Under the pieces are notes generated by a model. The model saw only the letters and a program-made list of their open reading frames with translations, was not told the DNA's origin and made no database searches. This document shows positions 28,488 through 38,000 of a DNA stretch of 48,003 bases, piece by piece (the first letter of the stretch is position 1; each line of letters begins with the position of its first letter). Source of the DNA: Chloroflexota bacterium (GTDB lineage: Bacteria; Chloroflexota; Anaerolineae; J102). A program made the translations under genes and the position numbers. The DNA lies in the NCBI GenBank assembly GCA_029782215.1, contig JAKOVD010000176.1, forward strand, positions 1-48,003. The letters are read 5' to 3'.

Positions 28488-29830
28488 GCTGCCGTCGCCT
28501 GGATCGCGGGGAGCGTCGCGGTGAATTGGCCAACCGGCCCATGGTTCCGGTGCCACACATGAGCCTCCATGGCGCGCATGTGTCCGTATCCCTTGGACGC
28601 ATGCCAATGGTCCCGCGCGGCCAGCGATGGCGCCACACAAATGCGCACACCACCATGCTCTGACACGTTCTCGCCCTTGCGGTGCAGGTGCCCAACACGC
28701 CACAGCCGGAACGTGGCTTCGCCGAAGTCTGGACGCTCGGTGGCCATGATCAGCGGCAGATCATTCGCCTTGACTTCGTGCCCATGCGTGAGGCCGATGA
28801 GCGATGCTCCGTAGCGCACATACTGGCGTGGCGCTGGATCGTTGACGATTGACACTTCGTTGTCCTGACGATACCAAGCGGTCAGCACTTCGCCGATCAA
28901 GGGCATCTTTTCTGTATCGTGGTTGCCCGGAACCACCACCACGGTCACGGGCGCGATCTCGCGCGCCGCGTCGATGATGGCCACACACAAATTGATGACC
29001 GCGCGAGTCATTTTGACCGGACGGGTATCGACGTCTTGCTGAGTGCCACGCGTTGTAGTCCCGCCCTTCCCGTCTACCGTGCGGTCCGTGTGGCAAAGAT
29101 CGTGTCCGAGTGGGATTAGGACCCGCTCAAAGCGGAATCCTGACGACAGTTGCAGCAGCCGCCCCACCGCGCGACGGGCCAGGTCGGTGGCAATATCACT
29201 GTCGTAATCTGCGCCCGTCTCTTCGGCCCATGACAGCATGCCCACGTGTAGGTCGAAGGGGTCAATTTCTAGCATGTGCGCATCGTCATCTGCCAGCGCC
29301 GGATAGGTGACCGGCTCGTATACGCGCGCCGCGCCGGATAGATCCGCGAGTAAGCCCGCGAATAGCTCGCGCGTGGCATCCAGACCGGGGATCGGTTCGA
29401 GCCACGCCCTGACCTGGAATAGCTCGGTGATGGTGGGCTTGTTATCCGGCCCACGCATCACCGAATCCCACTTGTTCACGACGTAACGATCCACTGTCCA
29501 CCGCGTCAGATCCACCTGGCATTCAACCAGCAGATCGTCCAAGGTGCGAATCGTCGTGCTCTTGCTGCTTTCGAGAATGGTGTGACCCTGCGTCTCGGTC
29601 CACGCGATTCTATTCGTGGGCTCGCCACGATCTGGCGTGGATTGTGTCTCGATGACTCCACGCATTTGCGCCCGCCGCACAGCCTTGCGGATCGCGTTGC
29701 CCGTCTTCCCGTAGTCCGGCCCGATTGCGTCCCATTCCTCCCCCGCGTTGAACCGCGCGAGAGCCTGCGATAGATCGGGGATGGGAGAGCCTGTCTCGTT
29801 AAGCCGTACCGGCGCGGCATCACTGGACAT
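28484..29830 (-). CDS. Calcineurin-like metallophosphoesterase with N-terminal HTH
   Basis: 448 residues from ATG 29830 with GGAG upstream. Residues about 20-60 (LARFNAGEEWDAIGPDYGKT, then GNAIRKAVRRAQMRG) look like a Myb/HTH segment. From about 190 the phosphoesterase motifs appear: DPFDLHVG, IPLGHDLCHTD, VVVPGNHDTEK, GLTHGHEVK and RVGHLHRKG. Such phage proteins act on DNA ends or nucleotides in characterised relatives. Why one sits in the late region is unclear. It is the first gene after the boxed promoter at 29869-29912. Confidence 0.82.
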   Translation of the reverse strand: MSSDAAPVRLNETGSPIPDLSQALARFNAGEEWDAIGPDYGKTGNAIRKAVRRAQMRGVIETQSTPDRGEPTNRIAWTETQGHTILESSKSTTIRTLDDLLVECQVDLTRWTVDRYVVNKWDSVMRGPDNKPTITELFQVRAWLEPIPGLDATRELFAGLLADLSGAARVYEPVTYPALADDDAHMLEIDPFDLHVGMLSWAEETGADYDSDIATDLARRAVGRLLQLSSGFRFERVLIPLGHDLCHTDRTVDGKGGTTTRGTQQDVDTRPVKMTRAVINLCVAIIDAAREIAPVTVVVVPGNHDTEKMPLIGEVLTAWYRQDNEVSIVNDPAPRQYVRYGASLIGLTHGHEVKANDLPLIMATERPDFGEATFRLWRVGHLHRKGENVSEHGGVRICVAPSLAARDHWHASKGYGHMRAMEAHVWHRNHGPVGQFTATLPAIQATAA

Positions 29831-29868
29831 ATTCTGTTTCTCCAACGGCTTTCAAGGGTAGCGTTCAA

Positions 29869-29927
29869 CAATACGATGACGTCATGATACCATATAGTGG
29901 TCCCTTTGTCCAGTGGCCCACTATATG
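29869..29927 (-). promoter_or_regulatory. Boxed promoter with an overlapping 10-bp inverted repeat
   Basis: Minus strand: TGGACA (29907-29912), 17-base spacer, TGGTATCAT with hexamer TATCAT (29884-29889), then box GACGTCATCGTATTG (29869-29883), the most divergent box. Arms CATATAGTGG (29891-29900) and CCACTATATG (29918-29927) form a perfect inverted repeat spanning the -35, a likely second operator. Confidence 0.7.
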
Positions 29928-29929
29928 TG

Positions 29930-30322
29930 CTACCCGGGGGCGGAGAAGCTGGCCGCTTCCAGGGCCTGAATGCGCACGCGCAGTGTCTCGTTGTCGCGCT
30001 CCAGGCGCTGCACGTTCAGGCGCTCCGCCGCCAGATCCGCGCGCAGAGTGGCGTTCTCGGCCACCATCTGCATAAGCTGGTCCCGGAGCTTCGATACCTC
30101 GGCCTCCATGGCGACAAAGCGCCGCTCCCAGCCGTCAGCAAGCTGCTTCCACTCGCCGGCCAGCTTGACCTCGCTGTCGGTGTGGATCGCTTCGGCTTCG
30201 GCCTGGATCTTGCCCGTCTCGGCAGACGTGCGGCGCCGTTGCAGTAGCACCTCGATGAGCTTCATGAGCCCGCCGCCGCCCAGGGCACCAACGATCAGCT
30301 CGGTCATATCAGAGGACGCCAT
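29930..30322 (-). CDS. Membrane-anchored coiled-coil protein, 130 aa
   Basis: ATG 30322 behind GGAG. Residues about 5-20 (ELIVGALGGGGLMKLIEVLL) are weakly hydrophobic. The remaining 100 residues are one long coiled coil (VSKLRDQLMQMVAENATLR, LERDNETLRVRIQALEAA). Phage proteins with this plan near tail genes include holin-like and spanin-like partners. The role here is not fixed. Confidence 0.6.
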   Translation of the reverse strand: MASSDMTELIVGALGGGGLMKLIEVLLQRRRTSAETGKIQAEAEAIHTDSEVKLAGEWKQLADGWERRFVAMEAEVSKLRDQLMQMVAENATLRADLAAERLNVQRLERDNETLRVRIQALEAASFSAPG

Positions 30323-30354
30323 AGGGGATCTCCAATGAGGGGAAGGACGAATGC

Positions 30355-31203
30355 TCATGCGCCAATGTAGCCATGGACATAGAGATACTGGCCATCACAC
30401 AACTTGATCTTGTAGATACCGCTTGGCTCTGGAATGGCCAGCAGCTCTGTGGTTTCGAACTTGGGGTACGCTTTGACTCCCGTTCCGCAGTCACCGGTCC
30501 CGGCGGTTGCCTGGAAGCAGATCGATTCAGAGTCCACGAAGTCCAAGCACCCGCAGCCGCAATCGGCGCCCGCCACGATCTGCTTGGACCCGTTGATGAA
30601 CCACTGTTGCAGGTAGGTGCTTCCGCACAGAAGCCCCACCTGAATCTCCCCGCCCACCACCGCGACATTGACGCAGCCCGTGCCACGAATCGTCACGGAC
30701 TCGCAGCAACTTCCCGCTGTCACGGTTCCATCGCCCGTGATGATCTCCGAGAACCAGCCACATGTCGGGTCGATGCTGACCGTACCGGCCCCTACCACGA
30801 TGTTGAGGCATTCGCTTTCGAAGGTCAGGGTCTCGCAGCACGCGGCTGCCGTGTAGGTTGAGTCGTCAGTCCCAACCACAGTGCAGATTGACGCCTCGCA
30901 GAAGTCCAGGGCGGCGGGCACAACCTCCAGGGCCATGTCGTGGGAGCCACCGTCCGGCCCGCTGTAGACCCGGATGGAGCCATCCGGGCTGTGGACCTTG
31001 ATGCGCTCCGAGTGATCCGGCGTGATGTGCGCGTTGTCCTCTTCGGCGATCAGGCCCCGGAACTTCCGGAGCCGTGCCACCGCTTGTTCCACGTGGAATA
31101 CGCGGCGGACCAGGCCCTTGAATTGAGTCTTGAAATCAAGGCCAAGGTCCTTGAGCTGCTGCTGCTTGTGGAAGCCCGTTTCCGGGTCCAGCAAACTACC
31201 CAT
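30355..31203 (-). CDS. Cysteine-rich tail-tip protein, 282 aa
   Basis: The N-terminus is a charged helix. From about residue 95 the chain is beta-rich with 16 Cys and repeats of the form ACCETLTFESECLNIVV, then TCGW, and SCCESVTIRGTGCVNVAVV, then LLCG, about 43 residues apart. The C-terminus (YKIKLCDGQYLYVHGYIG) is a short beta unit. Position after the distal tail genes suggests a tip or adhesin component. A TTCCACGTGGAA site lies in its coding sequence (31087-31098). Confidence 0.6.
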   Translation of the reverse strand: MGSLLDPETGFHKQQQLKDLGLDFKTQFKGLVRRVFHVEQAVARLRKFRGLIAEEDNAHITPDHSERIKVHSPDGSIRVYSGPDGGSHDMALEVVPAALDFCEASICTVVGTDDSTYTAAACCETLTFESECLNIVVGAGTVSIDPTCGWFSEIITGDGTVTAGSCCESVTIRGTGCVNVAVVGGEIQVGLLCGSTYLQQWFINGSKQIVAGADCGCGCLDFVDSESICFQATAGTGDCGTGVKAYPKFETTELLAIPEPSGIYKIKLCDGQYLYVHGYIGA

Positions 31204-31206
31204 CTA

Positions 31207-32979
31207 CTACCCCTCCCCTGCCGGTGATTCGAGGCTCCACAGCTCAGCCGAGATGGCCATGACCGTCTCCAACCCAAGCCCGTAGCTGACCGACGTCAGT
31301 TGCCCGATGGCGTTGCGGAAAAGCCCCAGCGAATCGTCGCCAAGGCGTGCCGAGATGAGATCGTTCGGTGTGATGTGGCCCCACATGTCTGCCCCCTGGG
31401 TGCCCACCACCCGGCCGCTCAGGGTGCCGGTCGCGGTGCGGCGCCGCTTGGCTTCGCTCTCCAGCTGCTGGCGCAGGGCATTGAGGCCCGGCACGTGAGA
31501 AGCCAAGGCGGTCGGTCCCTGGCCCGTCAGCCGCGCCGCTGTGGCGGCTAGCGTCAGGGCAGAGAGACCGGGCAAGAGTCCGACCACCGCCGCGCCCTGG
31601 ACCGCCACCGCCGCCGCGCTGTTACGGCTCCCCCACTCGTAGCTGTTGGCCACGCCCGCGATGCTCAGCACCTCAGTGTCGAGCCGCGCCGCGACTTGGT
31701 AGTCGTCGGCCAGGTTCTCCGGCGAGAGGATCATTGACGTGTTGTCCCGCGCATCCATGCGGTCGCGCCAGAAGACTTGCAGCCTGGCCGTGCCGGGGAT
31801 GGCCTTCAGGTAGAAGCGCTCCAGCCGGGTGTCTTCCAAGTCCGTCATGAGGGACCAGATGCTGTGGCCTGCCATGTCGAACTCCCCCACGCCGCCGTGG
31901 TGTAGCTCTTCGCTGGCGATGAGCCCGTGATCCATGTCTGAGCGCAGCAGCTCGCGCGACACGAGGGCGCCAGCGGGCCGCGTCACGATCTCCTGGCTCG
32001 CCACCCCGATCTTGTCCAGCCACGCTTCCGGGCCGACGCACTGAAGCGTAACGGGGGAGCCGGGCCGGTCCTGTGGCAGAAGCGCCATCCCAAGCCATAC
32101 TTCGGGGATGCCCGCGCCGCGCGCGTCAATCTCAACGAAGACGCCGCGGCTGCCGGGCGCGATGCGCTCGATGGTCCACTGCGGTAGCCCGCGCGGGCCC
32201 TCTACCCTAGCCGATGCCGGGCCATGCTGATCGAAAGCCATCTCGACTGCGCCAAGCTCAGTCAGGTCTCCCAGGTAGGCGCGCGTCCATCCATGGTAGA
32301 TCCGCACTCTGTAGCCGCCGCATGTGCTGCCGTCATCGCCCGCCGCTTCGTCTGCCGGGCGCACCGCCACCGCGATGATGAGCCAGTCGCCGCCCGAATC
32401 GAGGTTCGAGGCCTCGCCAATCGTATAGGTGCCGGCCGCGGCGGAGTCGTCGTACCACATGCTCGCCGCGATGGGCGACTCGCGCACGTTGGAGTCGAGG
32501 GCAACCTCGTCGGTCGGGATCGTGAATACCTGGCTGTCCTGGTGACCCCCGATGGCCACCAGAAGCGCGTCATCGGTCAGCGACGTGACGTTGACGAACA
32601 TGCTGTCGTCACTGCCCGCGTCCTTGGCCGATGCCTCGACAGCGGTCGATCCGTTGGTCCCGCCCGTGTGGGCGCCCGCGATTCGGGTCGCGATCCCCAC
32701 CACGGCGCCCGTGTTGCCCGTCACGCTCACCGCTACCGACCCGGAGACGGGCGCGATACCTTGAGCCCGGAACAGGTACAGCCGCTGATCGTTGTTGTCC
32801 TTGCTGTCCACCAGGACGAACGTCAGGCCATTGCCGCTGACCGTGGGCGTCGGGGCGCTCTTCTGCATGTGGACGCCAACCAGCACCAGGTCCAGGGCGT
32901 CTGGCGCCCACGTGGGGAGCGTCAGGGTGTCGCCTGAAGCGATGGTGCCGGAGACGGTCTGAACAGGAGTCGGGATCAT
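31207..32979 (-). CDS. Minor tail protein, 590 aa
   Basis: ATG 32979 overlaps the upstream stop as ATGA. Residues 1-200 form a lectin-like beta-sandwich (SGTIASGDTLTLPTWAPDA, LDLVLVGVHMQKSA, DWLIIAVAVRP). Residues 220-590 resemble the baseplate-hub/Tal part of siphophage tips (RVRIYHGWTRAYLGDLTEL, QWTIERIAPGSRGVFVEID, WLDKIGVASQ). It probably forms the tail tip hub with the next upstream gene product. Confidence 0.65.
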   Translation of the reverse strand: MIPTPVQTVSGTIASGDTLTLPTWAPDALDLVLVGVHMQKSAPTPTVSGNGLTFVLVDSKDNNDQRLYLFRAQGIAPVSGSVAVSVTGNTGAVVGIATRIAGAHTGGTNGSTAVEASAKDAGSDDSMFVNVTSLTDDALLVAIGGHQDSQVFTIPTDEVALDSNVRESPIAASMWYDDSAAAGTYTIGEASNLDSGGDWLIIAVAVRPADEAAGDDGSTCGGYRVRIYHGWTRAYLGDLTELGAVEMAFDQHGPASARVEGPRGLPQWTIERIAPGSRGVFVEIDARGAGIPEVWLGMALLPQDRPGSPVTLQCVGPEAWLDKIGVASQEIVTRPAGALVSRELLRSDMDHGLIASEELHHGGVGEFDMAGHSIWSLMTDLEDTRLERFYLKAIPGTARLQVFWRDRMDARDNTSMILSPENLADDYQVAARLDTEVLSIAGVANSYEWGSRNSAAAVAVQGAAVVGLLPGLSALTLAATAARLTGQGPTALASHVPGLNALRQQLESEAKRRRTATGTLSGRVVGTQGADMWGHITPNDLISARLGDDSLGLFRNAIGQLTSVSYGLGLETVMAISAELWSLESPAGEG

Positions 32980-35024
32980 GCCCACCCATCCCGCCAGACA
33001 GCTGAGACCTGCACGCCGGTCGAGCCCGTCTCGGTCAAGGTCAGGCCATTGGTCCCGGCCGGCACGCACAGGTTCGAGCCCGTGATGAGGTGGCCGCATC
33101 CCTGACCGCTTGGCAGCAGCGCGGTCAGGGCCTCGCTGAAGTTGAGGGTCATGGTCGTGTTGATCTTCAGGTAGAGCCCGTAGATCTTGATGCTCTTGCC
33201 GCCAAGCGTCAGGACCGCCGGGGCATCCGGGCGCCCGAACTGGTAGACGTCCTGCTCTGCTGACGCGATGACCGAGATGGCTTCGCCCGTGTCGAATGTC
33301 ACGGTCATGGCCGACGCTTCCAGGCGTAGCGGTGGCGTGGCGCCGGCCGTAGACGGCTCAACGGCTGAACGAGCTCCAACCGCATAGTCCGCCTTGGGAT
33401 CGTAGACACGGGGCCGAAGGGCCAGCACGTGCGCCCCCTTGGGTGAGAATGAGAACGCTGTTGCGGTCGGGGCGGTCAGAAAGTCAACTTGCGCGTCGGT
33501 GATCGTCGCGCCGTCGAACTCAACGTGCTGCCACTTCAGTCCCACAGTGCGGCCTGACGGCAGCGACCCGGGCAAGAACCGGAACGGGGCGCGCCAGTTG
33601 CCGGCGAAGCCCGATACCTTCACCGGACTGTACAACTCCCAGGTATCGATGAGCGGCTTGCCGGCCGTCGCCCCGGTTTCGCTATACGCGAACGCGATGA
33701 TGGTTGCCGGGTTGGCGTCGGGCTCCGGGATATAGTTCACGAACATGTCGCCGTCGCCCTGCTTGGTGTCGCGTCCAAGGTCGATTCCGAAGGGTGGCCC
33801 GTAGAGGGTCGGGCGCCAGCTCGCCGTGCGGGGCAGCAGTTGGTTGAAGTCGCCCGCAGAGCCCAGCTTGTAGAAGTTGGTGTAGCTGAACGACGCGTTG
33901 GTGGAACTGGACAGGCTGATGATCGGCTCAACGTCCGGGTTCACATATGGGGCGATGGTGCCGCTGAATCCGTAGAGCACGTCCACCTTGACCGGCATGA
34001 GGTAGAAGTAGGCGCCCGCCGCCCAGCTTGTCGCGGTCGTGCCACGTGAGCCGCGCTCGGCTACCGTGAACTCCCCCGTCTGGCCGTCCACCGCATCGAC
34101 CCGCACGACCTCGGTTCCGGTGGAATCGATGAGGTAGAAGGGGCAAGCGTCCGGGTCCAGGATCGGAGCATCGAATTTCCATGTGCCGGTCCCGGTTCCA
34201 GTCGTGGCGGTCGCCAGCTTCCAGCGCCGGGCGGCGGGGAGGCTCAGGTTCGCCCACAGCTTGTTGCCGCTGATCCAATGGTTCACGCGGCGCCCGTCTA
34301 CGTAGACCTCCGGGCCAGTCATGGACGCCACCGCGGCCGCGTTCATGAGCATGACGGGCCAGTCCACGGCGGGGCGTCCGCCACGCCACAGGATCGACAG
34401 CTCGCGCATGGACCGCTGCCCGTTGGCGGCCGACTTCTGCGCCGTTGGCTTGAGGCTTACGGTGAAGTCAGTGGTACAGATCGTGCCGCTGTTGGTGAGC
34501 GAGACGGGGGTTGCGCTGAGCGTGGTCAGCGATTGTGTCGATGGCGTGACCGCGTACTTGGTGTGGTCGTAGATGAGCCATTCGCCCACGTAGACCCCGT
34601 AGTCCAGGCAGTCACTTATGACCACGCTCGGCTCGAACTTGATCCCGATGGGTTCCGCCCTGATCCTCTTGGTGACGGAGTTCTCGGTGAAGCTCAGCCA
34701 GCCAGGGCCGATCCACGGCGAGTAGAGCGCGCCCTTCATCGCCTCGTAGTTGGCGATGGCATCGGTGTTGTTGCTGACCGCGTGCCGGATCAGGACCGTG
34801 GACGTGTTGAACTTGACCCCCACCCTTGCCGCCGCCCGGCACGCACGAAGCGCCGTCGCGATTTCCTTGGGGGCAGAGCCCACCAGGAAGCTATCACGCA
34901 CGGGCCACGAGCGGTAGAGGTCGCTAGACGGGTTGAAGTCGATGGCCGATCCACCGTCAGGGGTGAACGCGACGAGGGTCTGGCGGAGGCCCTCGTTGGC
35001 GTTGATGTACGTGGCGCAAGCCAT
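32976..35024 (-). CDS. Distal tail/minor tail protein, 682 aa
   Basis: Directly downstream of the tape measure gene, the usual place of the distal tail protein. The N-terminal 200 residues (INANEGLRQTLVAFTPDGGS, FNTSTVLIRHAVSNNTDAI, WIGPGWLSFTENSVTKRIR) fit a ring-forming tail domain. Two or more beta domains follow, including GATITDAQVDFLTAPTATAF, of the lectin or carbohydrate-binding type. A large Dit with extra binding modules is likely. Confidence 0.65.
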   Translation of the reverse strand: MACATYINANEGLRQTLVAFTPDGGSAIDFNPSSDLYRSWPVRDSFLVGSAPKEIATALRACRAAARVGVKFNTSTVLIRHAVSNNTDAIANYEAMKGALYSPWIGPGWLSFTENSVTKRIRAEPIGIKFEPSVVISDCLDYGVYVGEWLIYDHTKYAVTPSTQSLTTLSATPVSLTNSGTICTTDFTVSLKPTAQKSAANGQRSMRELSILWRGGRPAVDWPVMLMNAAAVASMTGPEVYVDGRRVNHWISGNKLWANLSLPAARRWKLATATTGTGTGTWKFDAPILDPDACPFYLIDSTGTEVVRVDAVDGQTGEFTVAERGSRGTTATSWAAGAYFYLMPVKVDVLYGFSGTIAPYVNPDVEPIISLSSSTNASFSYTNFYKLGSAGDFNQLLPRTASWRPTLYGPPFGIDLGRDTKQGDGDMFVNYIPEPDANPATIIAFAYSETGATAGKPLIDTWELYSPVKVSGFAGNWRAPFRFLPGSLPSGRTVGLKWQHVEFDGATITDAQVDFLTAPTATAFSFSPKGAHVLALRPRVYDPKADYAVGARSAVEPSTAGATPPLRLEASAMTVTFDTGEAISVIASAEQDVYQFGRPDAPAVLTLGGKSIKIYGLYLKINTTMTLNFSEALTALLPSGQGCGHLITGSNLCVPAGTNGLTLTETGSTGVQVSAVWRDGWA

Positions 35025-38000
35025 TACGGTGCTCCGCTCAGGCCAGCCAGGGCGTCAAGCAACTGCTTGGGCGCCTTGTCCGGGTCGATGATGATGATGT
35101 TGCCGTTCTGGTTGTAGATGTTGTCTCCACCCCCGCTGTCGGCCTTGCTGTCGCTTCTATCCTGCTTGGGGTCGGGGCGCGGCTCAGGGATGACCGGGAT
35201 CTTGATGGGTGGCAGATCGGACGGAATCAGGGGCACGATGGGCAGCTCCATGGGCGGCATCTCCGCCGCCGGCACGAGAGTGCCGACCACGACCTCCGGA
35301 GCCGTCACCGTACTGCCGGCTTCGGGGGCCTGCTCGGGGGTGGGGGGCTCGTAGCCCGGACCAACCGTGCTGGAGTCCCCGGTACCCCCAAGGGCCCCCA
35401 CGGCCCCCAGGATCTGCGCGGCCTTGGCAAGGCTGCTTACCTTGGACAAATCGATCTTCACGTCCTGCAGGCGTTCCAGGATGCCCAGCAGGCGGTCGTA
35501 GATACTGGCCAGCCGGTCCAGCCCGCCGCCCAAGCCCTCCGGCACCGTGATGCCCTGGAGGCCATCAATCAGCGCTTGGGTCAGCTTCTTGACTGAGTCC
35601 CGCAGATTGTTGGCCATGTTCTGCCGCAAGGTCTCGCCGCGCTTGCCGGTCGCCTTGATCTTGGCGATGGGGTTCTTCAGCAGCCGGTCCAGCGAGAACG
35701 CATCCAGCACCTTGGTCACCGCTTCTGCCGCCGGGCCAGCCGATGAGACAAGCTGGTTGACGTTGGATAGATCAACCCCGTCGCTCTTCAGATCCTCGAA
35801 CACCTTGTTGAGCTGAGCGATCGTGTCCTTGATGATCGCCCCGGCGGCCGTGACCCCGCCCTTAGCGTCGGCGCTCTTGATCTTGGCCAGGCCGTCGAAG
35901 GCCTTGACGGTGTCGCCCACGAGCTTGACCGCGCCGCCCGCCGCCTCGCTGTAGGCCTTGACGTGCTCCGCCATCCGGGCGGCTTCGGCCTCGTTGGTCG
36001 CCCACGCCAGCGCCAGCTTCTCGACCTCGACCCGCGCCATCTCGGCATTGGCCAGCGCGAGCTTCACCGCGTCCAGCGATACACGCGTAACCCCGGCCAG
36101 GTCTAGGCTAGAGGCGTCCTTGATGAGCTTGACCGACTCGCCTGCCGCTGTGGCGTAGTCGGAGATTTCGCCAGCCGCCTTCTCGGTGTCCTCGTGGATC
36201 GATGCCCAGCCCGTGGCCAGAGCCTCAACGTTCGACTGGATGAGCGTCACGTTGTCCAGCGCCACGCCAAGCTGATCGACCGTGATCCGGTGCGCGTCGT
36301 CCAGATTCAGGGTCGCGGCCTCGACAATGAGCTTGACCGCCTCGCTCGCGACGGCCGCGTAGTCCTTGACCGTGGCGGCCACGACGGCGGTGTCGCCGGC
36401 CGTGATGGCCCACTTGCGGGCCAGAGCCTCGACAGCGGTGCGCACCAGTTCCGCGTTGGCCAGCGCGACGTTCATGTCGGCGGCATTGATGCCGGTCTGC
36501 TTGCCGAGGGCCATCTCGCCAGCGGCCTTCAGCAGATCGACCGCAGCCTTGGCGGTCGCGGTGTAGGCGTCAACCTGTGCCTTGGTCTCTGCCATGTCCT
36601 TCGACGCGCCAGCCCATACAGCCGCCTGGTCCTGCACGAAGACCCGCACCAGCTCCGCGTTGTAGAGCGCGAGCCGCACGTCGTCTTCCGTGAGCCGCGT
36701 CTGCTTGGACATATCCAGCTTCGAGGCGGCGGCCAGCAGATCGACCGCGCCCTTCGTCACCGACACGTAGGAGGACACAGAGGACTGGAGATCATCAACA
36801 TCGTCCAACGCGTTGAACCACTCCGCCGCCAGCTTCTCAACTGCGCGCCGGGCCTTGGATGCGTTCTCCAGCGCAAGGTCGATGTCCGCCTCGATGAGCG
36901 CCACGGGGCTTGCGAGCTTGACCCCGCTGGCGCTCTTCAGTAGATCCAGCGCCGCGCCCGTCGCGGCCTTGTAGACGTTCAGGGCCTGGATCAGGTCGGC
37001 GGCATCTTCATCGTGGGCCAGCGCCCACTCCATCGCCAGCTTGCCTACGCTCTCCCGCACCAGCTCCGCGTTCTTCAGCGCCGCGTCGATGTCAGTGCGC
37101 AGGAGCGCGGTCTGGTCCGCCAGCTTCAGGCCCGCCATGCCGCGCAGTAGTTCGACCGCGCTCTTGGTGGCGGCGGCGAAGATCGCGATGTCCTCATTCA
37201 CCGCCGCCGCGTCGGGGTTGGCGATGGACCACACGCGGGCGGATTCTTGGACCGCGGCCTGTGCCGCCTCGGCATTGTCCAGAAGCTGCTTCAGGCCAGC
37301 CTCGTTCACCGGCTTGACCTTGCGCGTCACCTCATCCAGCCCGGCAGAATCCGAGACGAGCTTGATTGCCTCTTCCAGAACCCCCATGACCTCGGACAAG
37401 ACGGCCAGGTCTGCGCTCGTCTGCTCGGCATTCTTGAGCAGGTTGAACGTTTCCTTGCCCGTCTCGTCCAGGCCGACGACCAGGGAGCTGGCCATCGTCT
37501 GAAGGCTCTTCAGGGTTGCGAATGCCCGGTCGATGGCCCCCGGCGGGATGGGCTTGCTGTCTGCCAGCTTGGTGCCCAGGTCGGCGATCTGGGCCGTCAG
37601 GCCCACCCACTGACTGAAGGTCGTCGCGATGCTGGCGGACATGCCAAGCGCCGCTTCAGCGTCCTTCGTCTTGGCGTAAGCCCCTTGGATACCAGCCAGG
37701 AAGACTGCGGCCGCCAACGCGATCGGCAAGAGCGCCGCCTTGATCTGATCCCCGATGTTGGCCGGGATCAGCTTCACCTTCCGTAGATTCGTCGCCGCTT
37801 GCCCCATGTCGGAGACGAGCTTCAGCCAGACCCCGAAGGTCTCAGCGATGGACGACGACAAGCCCAGCACCGCTTCGGCGCTCTTGACGTCCCGGTAGGC
37901 CTTCTGGAGCCCGGTCAGGAAGCCGGCTGCCACAGCGGAGATGCTGCCCAGCGCCGCCGCGATGGGCTTATCCAGCCCGTCCGGGATGCGGGCGATGCGT

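Noticed and set aside
32224..32937. Long open frames on the plus strand inside tail genes (also 41435-42271, 35118-35550, 43007-44278)
   Set aside because: They are antisense shadows caused by high GC; they lack ribosome-binding sites and protein-like composition, while the minus-strand genes are clear.
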